A DNA stretch of 36,213 nt from positions 1-36,213 of the forward strand of contig CAIVHG010000013.1 of the NCBI GenBank assembly GCA_903905655.1. The letters run 5' to 3'. Under the pieces are notes generated by a model. It worked only from the letters and a program-made list of their open reading frames with translations. It was not told the origin of the DNA and searched no databases. Position 1 is the stretch's first letter; each line of letters opens with the position of its first letter. This document shows, piece after piece, positions 24,028-32,381 of the stretch. Source of the DNA: an uncultured beta proteobacterium. GTDB taxonomy: Bacteria > Pseudomonadota > Gammaproteobacteria > Burkholderiales > SG8-41. A program made the translations under genes and the position numbers.

Positions 24028-25182
24028 ATGGACTTCAAGTTCAGCAGTGAACAGCAGATGTTTCGCGACTCGGTGCGCGCTTTCGCGCAAAAGCACCTCG
24101 CACCCGGCGCGCTCGAGCGAGCGCACCGCGAGGATTACCCGTGGGAAGCCTCGAAGCTGATCGCCGAGCAGGGCCTGATGGGCATCACCATGAAAGAAGA
24201 AGACGGCGGACAGGGCGGCACGCTGATGGACGCCGTCATCGCGATCGAAGCGATCGCCGAGGCCTGCCCGCGCAGCGCTGATTGCGTGCAGGCCGGCAAC
24301 TTCGGGCCGGCGCGGGTGCTCGCAGAATTCGGCACGCGCGACCAGAAGGACCGCTTTCTCACCCCCATCCTGCGCGGCGAGGCCGTCACCAACGTCGGCA
24401 TGACCGAGCCCGAAGCGGGCAGCGCCGTCACCGATCTCAGGACCACCGCGACGCCCGACGGCGCGGGCTACCGCATCAACGGCGTCAAGGTCTTTCAGAC
24501 GCACGCTTCGTTTGCCGACATGATGCTCACCTACGTGCGCTTCGGCCCGGGCGTCGGCGGCATCGGTTCGGTGCTGATCCCGCGCACCGCGGAGGGATTC
24601 AGGCAGGGCAAGGCCTCGAAATTCCTGAACGGCGAGGAATGGGTGCAGACCTATCTGGACAACGTCTACGTCGGCCCTGAGAACGTGCTGCTCAAGGAAG
24701 GCGGCTTCAAGAAGCAGATCGCGGGCTTCAATGTCGAGCGCGTCGGCAACACGGTGCGCTCGCTGGCGCTCGGCCGCTACGCCTACGAGGTGGCGCGGCA
24801 GTGGGCGCTGCAGCGCAAGCAATTCGGGCGCCTGCTGTGTGAATTCCAGGGCGTGCAGTGGAAGTTCGCCGACATGAAGATGAAACTCGATGCCGGCCAA
24901 TTGCTGATCTACCGCGCCGCCGCCAGTGCCGTCGACGGCCTGCCGTCCGCCGACGACACCGCGATCGCAAAAGCATTCTGCAACCAGGCCGGGTTCGATA
25001 TCTGCAACGAGGCGATGCAGATCATGGGCGGCATGGGCTACACCGAGGAAACGCTGGTCGAATACTGCTTCCGCAAATGCCGCGGCTGGATGATCGCCGG
25101 CGGCTCGGTCGAAGTCCTCAAGAACCGCATCGCCGAGAGCGTGTTTGAACGTTCGTTCTCTCAGCGCCCGCCCAGACAATAG
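24028..25182 (+). CDS. acyl-CoA dehydrogenase with helix-G catalytic glutamate
   Basis: A 384-residue flavoenzyme oxidising an acyl-CoA to the 2-enoyl-CoA. Family features are TNVGMTEPEAGSAVTDL at 121-137 (FAD contact), RKQFGRLLCEFQGVQWKFADM at 263-283, and EAMQIMGGMGYTEE at 328-341. At the usual catalytic-base position, where most members have Y-E-G-T, it reads I-A-G-G-S (356-360), so that Glu is missing. A Glu is present at position 237 (FNVERV), which aligns with the helix-G base of isovaleryl- and long-chain acyl-CoA dehydrogenases. That places it in the alternate-base group. It lies 53 bases before an NDP-forming acyl-CoA synthetase, suggesting activation of an acid followed by dehydrogenation. 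Confidence 0.92.
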   Translation: MDFKFSSEQQMFRDSVRAFAQKHLAPGALERAHREDYPWEASKLIAEQGLMGITMKEEDGGQGGTLMDAVIAIEAIAEACPRSADCVQAGNFGPARVLAEFGTRDQKDRFLTPILRGEAVTNVGMTEPEAGSAVTDLRTTATPDGAGYRINGVKVFQTHASFADMMLTYVRFGPGVGGIGSVLIPRTAEGFRQGKASKFLNGEEWVQTYLDNVYVGPENVLLKEGGFKKQIAGFNVERVGNTVRSLALGRYAYEVARQWALQRKQFGRLLCEFQGVQWKFADMKMKLDAGQLLIYRAAASAVDGLPSADDTAIAKAFCNQAGFDICNEAMQIMGGMGYTEETLVEYCFRKCRGWMIAGGSVEVLKNRIAESVFERSFSQRPPRQ

Positions 25183-25235
25183 CCAGCGCCGGCTATAGCC
25201 CCTCACAATCGCAACAGAAGGCACGCGCTCTCACC

Positions 25236-27320
25236 ATGTCCAGCAACAAACTCTATGACGCGCTGTTCGCGCCCGAAGCCGTCGCGCTGATCGGCGCGTC
25301 CAGCGATGCAAAGAAGAACACTGCCCGCCCGCAGCGTTTCCTGCGCAATCACGGTTATAAGGGAAAGGTCATCCCGATCAACCCCGGGCGCGACGAGATC
25401 TTCGGGGAGAAGGCCTATCCGAACTTGAGCGCGGTGCCCGGCGCCATCGATCACGCTTTCATCATGGTGCCCGCCGACGCGGTTGCCGCAGCGGTCGAGC
25501 AGTGTGTGGCGAAGAAGGTCACGGTGGCAACGATCTACACCGACGGCTTTGCTGAGACCGGCGCCGAAGGCCGCGTTAAGCAGGAGCAGGTGCTAGCCAT
25601 CGCGCGCGCCGGCGGCGTGCGCCTGGTCGGCCCCAACTGCATCGGGCTCTTCAGCAGCAATCCTTCCTTCGCGCTGACGGTCAACGCGGTGCTTGAGAAA
25701 CTCGAGATCAGGCCCGGTCCGCTCGCGATCGTCTCGCAGTCCGGCAGCATGACCGGCGGGCTGCTGTCGCGCGGCCTGGGACGCGGCGCCGGATTCTCCA
25801 AGGTGATTTCCGTAGGCAACGAGTGCGACATCGGCGTGGGCGAACTCACCGACTGCATCGTCGACGATCCCGACACCAAGGCCATTCTGCTGTTCCTCGA
25901 AACGCTGCGCGACGCGGACCGCCTCGCGCACGCAGCGCGGCGCGCCTACAGCGCCGGCAAACCGATCATCGTCTATAAGCTGGGGCGCTCGCAGGTCGGA
26001 CAGGATCTGGCGGCCTCGCACACCGGCGCCATGGCGGGCGCAGATGAAGTCGCCGACGCCTTCTTCAAAGCGCACGGCATGCTGCGCGTGGACACGCTCG
26101 AAAGCATGTTCGAGCTGCCGATGCTGCTCGTCGGCCAGAAGCCGGCGCGCCGCCATCGCATCGCTGTGCTGACCACGACCGGCGGCGGCGCCGCCACGGT
26201 TGCCGACCGCCTGGGCACATTCGGCCTGGACGTGGTCGCGCCGAGCGCCGAAGTCATCTCCGCCCTCGCGCAGAAAAAGATAGCAATCACCAAGTCGCGC
26301 ATCACCGACCTGACGCTCGCCGGCACCCGGCCCGAGGTCTACGGTCCGGTGGTCCAGGCGCTGCTCGCCTCCGATCATTGCGACCTGGTGGTCGCAATTT
26401 CCGGAAGCTCGGCGCAGTTCACGCCGGAAATAACCATCGGCACGCTGGTGCAGGCCGACCGCCATGGCAAGCCGCTCGCGGTATTCGCCGCGCCGCATGC
26501 GGAGGTCGCGCTCAAGATGCTGTCCGACGCAGGGCTCGCGGGCTTTCGCACGCCCGAATCCTGCGCCGATGCGATCCGCGCCTGGAGCCACTGGAGGGAG
26601 CCCTCCCCCGCGCCCGCCATCGATGCGACGAAGATCAAGGCAGCCGAGCAGGTGCTCAAGTCGATGCCGGGCAAGCAGGTCAACGAGTACGATGCGTGCC
26701 GCGCGTTCGGCGCGCTCGGCATCACCCAGGCGCAGTCCGACATCATCACCACGCCGCAGCAAAAGACGCACATCGCATTTCCGGTGGTCGCGAAGATCCT
26801 CTCTCCCGATATCCTGCACAAGACCGATGCCGGCGGGGTGGCGCTCAACATCCGCGATGCGCAGCAACTCGCGCAGGCTGCTGAGAACATACTTAGCAGC
26901 GTGCGCGCCAAGCATTCGGCGGCGCACATCAACGGCATCCTCGTGCAGCGCATGGAAAAAGGCCTCGCCGAGGTGATCCTCGGCTTCCGCCGCGATCCGC
27001 AGGTCGGCCCGGTGGTGGTGCTCGGCATCGGCGGCGTGCTCGCCGAGATCTACAAGGACTTCGCGCTGCGGCTTGCGCCCACTAGCATCGCTGACGCCCA
27101 TGCGATGATCGAGGAAGTGCGCGGCCTCGCGCTGATCCGCGGCTATCGCGGCCTGCCCAAGGGCGACTGCGCGGCGCTGGCGCAGGCGGTGGTGGCGATG
27201 TCGCAGCTCGCAGCGCTGGAAGGCCGCGTGGTCTCGGAGGCCGAGATCAATCCGCTGATCGTGAAGCGCGAGGGCGAAGGCATCGTCGCAGTCGACGGCC
27301 TGATCGTGTTCCGCGATTGA
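25236..27320 (+). CDS. NDP-forming acyl-CoA synthetase (acetate-CoA ligase family), fused alpha-beta
   Basis: A 694-residue single-chain enzyme with a CoA-binding Rossmann domain (VALIGASSDAKKNTARPQRF at 16-35), a succinyl-CoA ligase-like domain (VGPNCIGLFSSNP at 131-143, IVSQSGSMTGGLLSRG at 165-180), and the phosphohistidine H262 in ASHTGAMAGAD. A C-terminal ATP-grasp half contains VVAKILSPDILHKTDAGGVALNI and PVVVLGIGGVLAEIYKDFALRLAP. It interconverts an acid, ATP and CoA with acyl-CoA, ADP and phosphate through His phosphorylation. It is probably cotranscribed with the acyl-CoA dehydrogenase upstream. The acid used is not readable from the sequence. Confidence 0.92.
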   Translation: MSSNKLYDALFAPEAVALIGASSDAKKNTARPQRFLRNHGYKGKVIPINPGRDEIFGEKAYPNLSAVPGAIDHAFIMVPADAVAAAVEQCVAKKVTVATIYTDGFAETGAEGRVKQEQVLAIARAGGVRLVGPNCIGLFSSNPSFALTVNAVLEKLEIRPGPLAIVSQSGSMTGGLLSRGLGRGAGFSKVISVGNECDIGVGELTDCIVDDPDTKAILLFLETLRDADRLAHAARRAYSAGKPIIVYKLGRSQVGQDLAASHTGAMAGADEVADAFFKAHGMLRVDTLESMFELPMLLVGQKPARRHRIAVLTTTGGGAATVADRLGTFGLDVVAPSAEVISALAQKKIAITKSRITDLTLAGTRPEVYGPVVQALLASDHCDLVVAISGSSAQFTPEITIGTLVQADRHGKPLAVFAAPHAEVALKMLSDAGLAGFRTPESCADAIRAWSHWREPSPAPAIDATKIKAAEQVLKSMPGKQVNEYDACRAFGALGITQAQSDIITTPQQKTHIAFPVVAKILSPDILHKTDAGGVALNIRDAQQLAQAAENILSSVRAKHSAAHINGILVQRMEKGLAEVILGFRRDPQVGPVVVLGIGGVLAEIYKDFALRLAPTSIADAHAMIEEVRGLALIRGYRGLPKGDCAALAQAVVAMSQLAALEGRVVSEAEINPLIVKREGEGIVAVDGLIVFRD

Positions 27321-27331
27321 TCGCGAACTCA

Positions 27332-27372
27332 GCGATACCGGCGATACCGGCGATACCGGCGATACCGATACC
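27332..27372 (+). repeat. tandem repeat of GCGATACCG, four copies plus a partial
   Basis: Four exact 9-base units run from 27332 to 27367, followed by ATACC. They lie 12 bases after the acyl-CoA synthetase stop codon in the gap between convergent genes. No function can be assigned; it looks like a slippage-prone minisatellite. Confidence 0.95.
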
Positions 27373-27445
27373 TTAACGTCCGGATGGCAGGTTACGGCGT
27401 GCGATGCGCGCCTAACCCACCATGCGTAGTGCAGCGGCTGCCGCC

Positions 27446-28918
27446 TTAGGACTGGATGCCGCCCATGCAGATGTACTTGATCTCCATGTACTCGTCGATG
27501 CCGTACTTGGAGCCTTCGCGGCCGATGCCTGATTCCTTGATGCCGCCGAAGGGCACGACCTCGCTCGCCATGAACGGCACGTTGACGCCGACCATGCCGT
27601 ATTCGAGCGCTTCCGCGACGCGCCAGATGCGGCCGATATCGCGGCTGTAGAAATACGAAGCGAGCCCGTACTCGGTATCGTTCGCGTACTCGATCAGCTG
27701 CTTTTCATCCTTGAAGCGGAACAGCGGCGCCAGCGGGCCAAAGGTTTCCTCGCGTGCGACTTTCATCTGCTGCGTGACTTCCGCGAGTACCGTCGGCTCG
27801 AAGAACGAGCCGCCCAAAGCGTGGCGCTTGCCGCCCGCGATCACACGTGCGCCCTTGGACACGGCATCGGTAATCTGCTCCTCGACTTTCTCGACGGCCT
27901 TCACATCCATCATCGGTCCCTGGGTCACGCCAGCGTCCACACCGTTGCCGGTCTTGAGCGTCGCGACTTTCGCGGTGAGCTTCTGCGCGAACTCGTCGTA
28001 GATGCTGTCCTGCACATAGATGCGGTTGGCGCCCACGCAGGTCTGTCCGCCATTGCGAAACTTGGCGCCGAGCGCGCCCGTGACCGCGGCGTCGAGATCA
28101 GCATCGTCGAACACGACGAAGGGCGCATTGCCGCCGAGTTCGAGCGAGAGCTTCTTGACGTTGCTCGCGCACTGCGCCATCAGCAACTGGCCGATCTCGG
28201 TCGAGCCGGTAAAGGAAAGCTTGCGCACGATCTTGTTGCCGGTGAGCTCGGCGCCGATTTCGGTCGCGCTGCCAGCGATCACGTTGAACACGCCCTTGGG
28301 CACGCCGGCGCGCTCCGCGAGTTCGGCGAGCGCAAACGCCGAATACGGCGTGTAGCTCGCGGGCCTGAGCACCATGGTGCAGCCCGCGGCGAGCGCAGCG
28401 CCCGCCTTGCGCGTGATGATGGTGTTGGGGAAATTCCACGGCGTGATCGCCGCGCACACGCCGATCGGCTGCTTGATGACGACGATGCGGCGGTCGGCCG
28501 CCGGCTGCGGTATGGCGTCGCCGTAGGTGCGCTTGGCTTCCTCGGCGAACCACTCGATGAACTGCGCGCCGCTCACGACTTCCGCCTTGGACTCCGCTAG
28601 CGGCTTGCCCTGCTCGCTGGTCATCAATAGCGCGAGATCGTCCTGGTTGGCGATGATGAGCTCGTACCATTTGCGCAGGATAATGGCGCGCTCGCGTGCG
28701 AGCTTGGCACGCCACGCCGGCCATGCCGCGTTGGCGGCCTCGATGGCGCGCCGCGTTTCGGCGGTGCCCATCTTCGGCACCGTGCCGAGCTTGACGCCGG
28801 TGGCGGGATTGTTGATGGTGAAGGTGCTCTTGTTGTCGGCGTCCTGCCAGCTGCCGTCGATGTAGCACTGCTCGCGAAACAGCTTCGCGTCCTTGAGCTG
28901 AAGCTTATTGGTGGTCAT
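27446..28918 (-). CDS. gabD: succinate-semialdehyde dehydrogenase-like aldehyde dehydrogenase
   Basis: A 490-residue ALDH very close in pattern to GabD over its whole length. Catalytic residues are present: N162 in TPWNFP, the general base E260 in LELGG, and C294 in GQTCVGANR. Two departures from the usual GabD are visible: Arg185 replaces the conserved Lys (VLRPASYTP) that contacts the cofactor ribose, and Gly296 replaces the second Cys of the CVC loop. The ATG at 28918 is nine bases from GAGGA; the ATG three codons upstream abuts that site. It oxidises an aldehyde, plausibly succinate semialdehyde, to the acid. It follows the ThDP enzyme gene with a terminator-like hairpin between them. Cofactor preference may be altered (inference). 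Confidence 0.88.
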   Translation of the reverse strand: MTTNKLQLKDAKLFREQCYIDGSWQDADNKSTFTINNPATGVKLGTVPKMGTAETRRAIEAANAAWPAWRAKLARERAIILRKWYELIIANQDDLALLMTSEQGKPLAESKAEVVSGAQFIEWFAEEAKRTYGDAIPQPAADRRIVVIKQPIGVCAAITPWNFPNTIITRKAGAALAAGCTMVLRPASYTPYSAFALAELAERAGVPKGVFNVIAGSATEIGAELTGNKIVRKLSFTGSTEIGQLLMAQCASNVKKLSLELGGNAPFVVFDDADLDAAVTGALGAKFRNGGQTCVGANRIYVQDSIYDEFAQKLTAKVATLKTGNGVDAGVTQGPMMDVKAVEKVEEQITDAVSKGARVIAGGKRHALGGSFFEPTVLAEVTQQMKVAREETFGPLAPLFRFKDEKQLIEYANDTEYGLASYFYSRDIGRIWRVAEALEYGMVGVNVPFMASEVVPFGGIKESGIGREGSKYGIDEYMEIKYICMGGIQS

Positions 28919-28950
28919 GATATGCATTCCTCAGAGTTAATCTGCGCGTC

Positions 28951-28985
28951 AGAAAAAAATGCCCGCGCTGCGAAGCGCGGGCATT
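28951..28985 (-). terminator. rho-independent terminator-like hairpin after the ThDP enzyme gene
   Basis: On the minus strand a perfect 12-base-pair GC-rich stem (arms 28958-28969 and 28974-28985, loop of four) is followed at once by seven T residues (complement of 28952-28958). This is a textbook intrinsic terminator. It sits 28 bases after the ThDP-enzyme stop and about 33 bases before the gabD start, leaving little room for a separate promoter. Confidence 0.85.
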
Positions 28986-29013
28986 CAGGCAAACTGCAAC
29001 CACAGCGCTGCGC

Positions 29014-30798
29014 TTACTTGTGCGGCGCACCGCCGCCTTCGATCGGGCCGGGCTTCCAGCTGTCGTAGAAGTTCGCCGGATAGGGGTACCACAGCGAACG
29101 GTAGCCCGTGACGTTGATCTCGATATCGACGCTGATCACCGTCGGCACTCCGCTGGCGAGCGCACTGCGCAGCGCCGGCGCATAGTCGTCGGCCTTGGTG
29201 ACCAGGATGCCCTTAGCACCCATCGCTTCCGCCCACTTGACGAAGTCGGGGTTCCACAGCTCCTTCTCGCCGAGGATGCGGTAGTCGCACAGCGCTTCGC
29301 GCTTGTAGAGCTTGACCATGAGTTCGCGCTCGACCTGCAGCGTACGGTTGTTGAAGATCACCCAGGTGATGGGCAGCTTCTGTTCGACCGCGGTAGCGAC
29401 CGTCGTGCCGCGCATCATGAACGAGCCGTCGCCCAAGAGTGCGAGCGCCGGTTTGTTGCCCTCCGCAATGCTGGCGCCGATGGCGGCGCAGGCGCTCCAG
29501 CCCATGCGGTGCATGAAGCCGCTGTGCATGATGCGGCGCGAAGAGCCCTTGAGGAACGCCGGCGCGAAGTTCAGCAGGTGGCCGGTGTCGAAAAATATCG
29601 GCATTTCGGGATTTTTTTCCGCGACCACGACGCCGGTGTCATGGCACACGCGCGCGTAGTGCAGCGGCGCGATGTTGGAGATGCGCAGATCGGCCACCGA
29701 CTTGTCCCACGCCTGCTTCTCGGTTGCAATATCCTTGAGCCAGTCGGCGTGCTTGGTCACACCCGCGGCCTTCGCCGCCGGCAACAGCGCTTCCAGGCCG
29801 AGCCGGGCATCGCAGGTCAACGCCACGGCCGTGGGATAAGCGCGTCCCAGCTCGGTGGTGTCAATGTCGATGTGGATGAGCTTGGTGTTCTTCGGAATGT
29901 CGAACAACGTCCAGCCGCCGGTGTCGATGTCGGTGAAGTGCGTGCCGACGCCGATCAGCACGTCGCAGCGCTTGGCTGTGAAATTGCCGTGGCCGGTGCC
30001 GGCGCGCCCGATGCCGCCCACCGACAGCTCGTGGGATTCGGGGAAGGAGCTCTTGCCGGTCGTGGTCGTGCCCACGGGGATGCCGGTGGCTTCGGCGAAC
30101 GCTTTCAGCGCGTCCCAGGCACGCGCATTGTGTATGCCACTGCCGACGACGATCATCGGCCGCTTGGCTGCCTTGAGCAGCGCCACCGCTTCAGTGACGC
30201 CTGCCGGATCCGGCGCCGGCGGATGAAATTTCATGTACGGCGCGGGATCTGGCAAATCATCCGAGATCAGCGTGTTCTGGATGTCGAACGGTATCTGGAT
30301 GACCACCGGCCCGGGGCGTCCCGAATACGCGGTCTGATAGGCGCGCAGGAACATGTCGATGACGGTGTCCGGGCGCGTCACCATGAACGCGCGCTTGGTG
30401 ATGGGCTTGATCGCCGCGGTCCAGTCCTCAGGACCGTTGCGATAGGCTTCCTCGATGCCGCCGCGGTCGAACCAGTGCGTGGCGCCCGCTCCGGCCAGCA
30501 CCAGCATGCCGATGGATTCGTAGAACGCAGTGGCGAGCGGGGGCACGATGTTCATGTTGCCCGGGCCCACGCTGGTAGTCACGATCGGCAGCGGCGCGCC
30601 GCGCTTCATGCGCCAGTAGCCGTCCGCCATCTCGATGGCGTGGTCTTCGCTCCTCGCCGCCACGCAGCGTATCTTCGACTGGTGCACGAACGCATCGAGC
30701 AGCGCCCAGTTGCCGTGGCCGTTCACACCAAACAGGATCTCGGTGCCCATCTTGTCCAGCATTCTGGCCAGCGCCTGCGATACGGTAATCTGTCCCAT
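29014..30798 (-). CDS. thiamine diphosphate-dependent enzyme, acetolactate synthase/decarboxylase family
   Basis: A 594-residue protein with the three-domain layout of the acetohydroxyacid synthase/pyruvate decarboxylase superfamily. E51 in AARSEDHAIEMADGY is the glutamate that activates the cofactor. The central domain is Rossmann-like (RPMIVVGSGIHNARAWDAL at 213-231). The cofactor motif GDG(456-458)...NN(483-484) spans LLGDGSFMMRG to VIFNNRTL. The start is ATG at 30798, six bases after AGGAG. The reaction is not known; non-oxidative decarboxylation of a 2-oxoacid or a carboligation are the main options. A neighbouring semialdehyde dehydrogenase favours decarboxylation to an aldehyde (inference). 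It follows the MmgE/PrpD gene by 55 bases. Confidence 0.88.
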   Translation of the reverse strand: MGQITVSQALARMLDKMGTEILFGVNGHGNWALLDAFVHQSKIRCVAARSEDHAIEMADGYWRMKRGAPLPIVTTSVGPGNMNIVPPLATAFYESIGMLVLAGAGATHWFDRGGIEEAYRNGPEDWTAAIKPITKRAFMVTRPDTVIDMFLRAYQTAYSGRPGPVVIQIPFDIQNTLISDDLPDPAPYMKFHPPAPDPAGVTEAVALLKAAKRPMIVVGSGIHNARAWDALKAFAEATGIPVGTTTTGKSSFPESHELSVGGIGRAGTGHGNFTAKRCDVLIGVGTHFTDIDTGGWTLFDIPKNTKLIHIDIDTTELGRAYPTAVALTCDARLGLEALLPAAKAAGVTKHADWLKDIATEKQAWDKSVADLRISNIAPLHYARVCHDTGVVVAEKNPEMPIFFDTGHLLNFAPAFLKGSSRRIMHSGFMHRMGWSACAAIGASIAEGNKPALALLGDGSFMMRGTTVATAVEQKLPITWVIFNNRTLQVERELMVKLYKREALCDYRILGEKELWNPDFVKWAEAMGAKGILVTKADDYAPALRSALASGVPTVISVDIEINVTGYRSLWYPYPANFYDSWKPGPIEGGGAPHK

Positions 30799-30853
30799 CA
30801 AGAACTCCTATAGATAATGCTTCAATTCAGAGCCGACTGCGCGGCCTTATTGA

Positions 30854-32221
30854 TTACGAGGTGAAAATCGTCGTGCAGGTCGGCAGATCGCGCGCCGATT
30901 TCAGCGAGTCGACCTTCTGCAGCAGCTCGAACAGCGCCCGCGCTTCCGCCTTCTGGTGCGTGTGCTCGGTGCACTCTGCGAATTTGGTCCACAGCTCTTC
31001 GGTGCTCAGCGGATCGTTGGCATGGCCGCGGATGAACGCGATCGGCCCGGTGTTGAGCGTCTCGCCGTTTTTGAGGCGGACCTGCACGCTCTCCGTCGGC
31101 GAGTAGACCGGATCGCGCGGATCGAATTCGTCGACGCCGATGAGCTTGACCTTGGCAAAGAAGGCCTGGATGTCGGGACGCCGCACGATTTCATCGGTGA
31201 ACACGGGCACGCCCATGCGGCCGAGGATGACCGCGGCAGCCATCGCGAAGTGGCCGCTGAACTTGGCCTCGAGCCCGGTCTGCGGACGGGCGTTGCAGAG
31301 CACGGTGATCTGTCCCTTGCCCATCGTCACTTCGACGGACTCGACGTCGTCGGCCTTGATGTTGCGCCCGGCCAGCATCTTGGCGGTGGACTCGAAGGAG
31401 CGATGCATGAAATAGCAGCATGGATAGCGCTTGATCAGCAGGCTGTGCTTGACCAGGTACCAGTCCTTGCCGAGGTTCACCGGGGAATCGCGGTCCGGCG
31501 CGTTCTCGGTCGAGTAGGCGCTGAGAAAGCCCTGCGGGTGCTCGAGCGCATCGGCCGCTGCCGACATGCCAGCGGCCACCAGCCGCGTGGAAATCAATCC
31601 ATTGCGCGCCGCCATCCCCGCGTGGTACGGCTTGGTCATGGTGCCAAAGTTGGAGCCCAGGCCGCCGGCGTGGCTCGCCGCCAGCGCCAGCGCTGCAGCC
31701 GCGCGCTCGGCGGGTAGCTTGTGCAGCACCGCCGCCGCTGCCGCCGCCGCCATCACGCCGAATACCGAGGTCGGGTGCCAGCCTTTGCGGTGATAATCGC
31801 GGTCGCGCCGCCACAGCTCGGACCACACCTCGTAGCCCGCGACATAAGCCGTGGCCATCTCGCGGCCGCTCGAGCCCAGCGTCTCGCCCTCGGCGAGAAT
31901 CGCCGGCACCAGCACGGCGCTCGGATGCCCTGAGAGCGACTGGTCGTCGTAGTCGAGCGTGTGCGCCGCGGTGCCGTTGAGCAATGCTGCATCCGGCCCC
32001 GCGCAGTACACCGCCGACAGGCAGGCGCGCGCATCGCGCCGGCCGCCCACTTCGACGATCGTGCGCCGCACGATATCGACCACCGGTTCGTTGATGCCGA
32101 CCATGATCACCGCGACGGTATCGGCGAACGCATTCCTGACCAGCTTCAGCGCCTCCTCGGGCAGCTGTTCGTACTTGATGTTCGCGAGAAACCGGCCAAG
32201 GTCGGCGGTCAATTTATTCAT
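30854..32221 (-). CDS. MmgE/PrpD family protein
   Basis: A 455-residue protein of the family that includes 2-methylcitrate dehydratase PrpD and cis-aconitate decarboxylase. Family elements are NGTAAHTLDYDD (82-93) leading to HPSAV with H99, then NFGTMTKPYHAGMAARNG with K197, and LLIKRYPCCYFMH at 261-273. Compared with cis-aconitate decarboxylase, Asp90, His99 and Lys197 fit active-site positions, while the Thr is Gln94 and the later His is Cys269; that activity is therefore not assured. The reaction remains open: dehydration or decarboxylation of a tricarboxylic-type acid. It is the first gene of the minus-strand unit with the ThDP enzyme and the aldehyde dehydrogenase. AGGGA precedes the ATG. 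Confidence 0.88.
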   Translation of the reverse strand: MNKLTADLGRFLANIKYEQLPEEALKLVRNAFADTVAVIMVGINEPVVDIVRRTIVEVGGRRDARACLSAVYCAGPDAALLNGTAAHTLDYDDQSLSGHPSAVLVPAILAEGETLGSSGREMATAYVAGYEVWSELWRRDRDYHRKGWHPTSVFGVMAAAAAAAVLHKLPAERAAAALALAASHAGGLGSNFGTMTKPYHAGMAARNGLISTRLVAAGMSAAADALEHPQGFLSAYSTENAPDRDSPVNLGKDWYLVKHSLLIKRYPCCYFMHRSFESTAKMLAGRNIKADDVESVEVTMGKGQITVLCNARPQTGLEAKFSGHFAMAAAVILGRMGVPVFTDEIVRRPDIQAFFAKVKLIGVDEFDPRDPVYSPTESVQVRLKNGETLNTGPIAFIRGHANDPLSTEELWTKFAECTEHTHQKAEARALFELLQKVDSLKSARDLPTCTTIFTS

Positions 32222-32381
32222 GTTTGGATTCCCTGCAGCTTAGTTGCGATCACAATGGTAATTTTGAAGCGGGCTCAGCGAGCGATCCACGCTCCATCTT
32301 GTTGGACTGCCGAAGCCCCTCGCACGGAGGCTCAGAGCATTGCGGACGCGTGCCGGGTGAACGCGGTTCAGCTTGGGGTCT

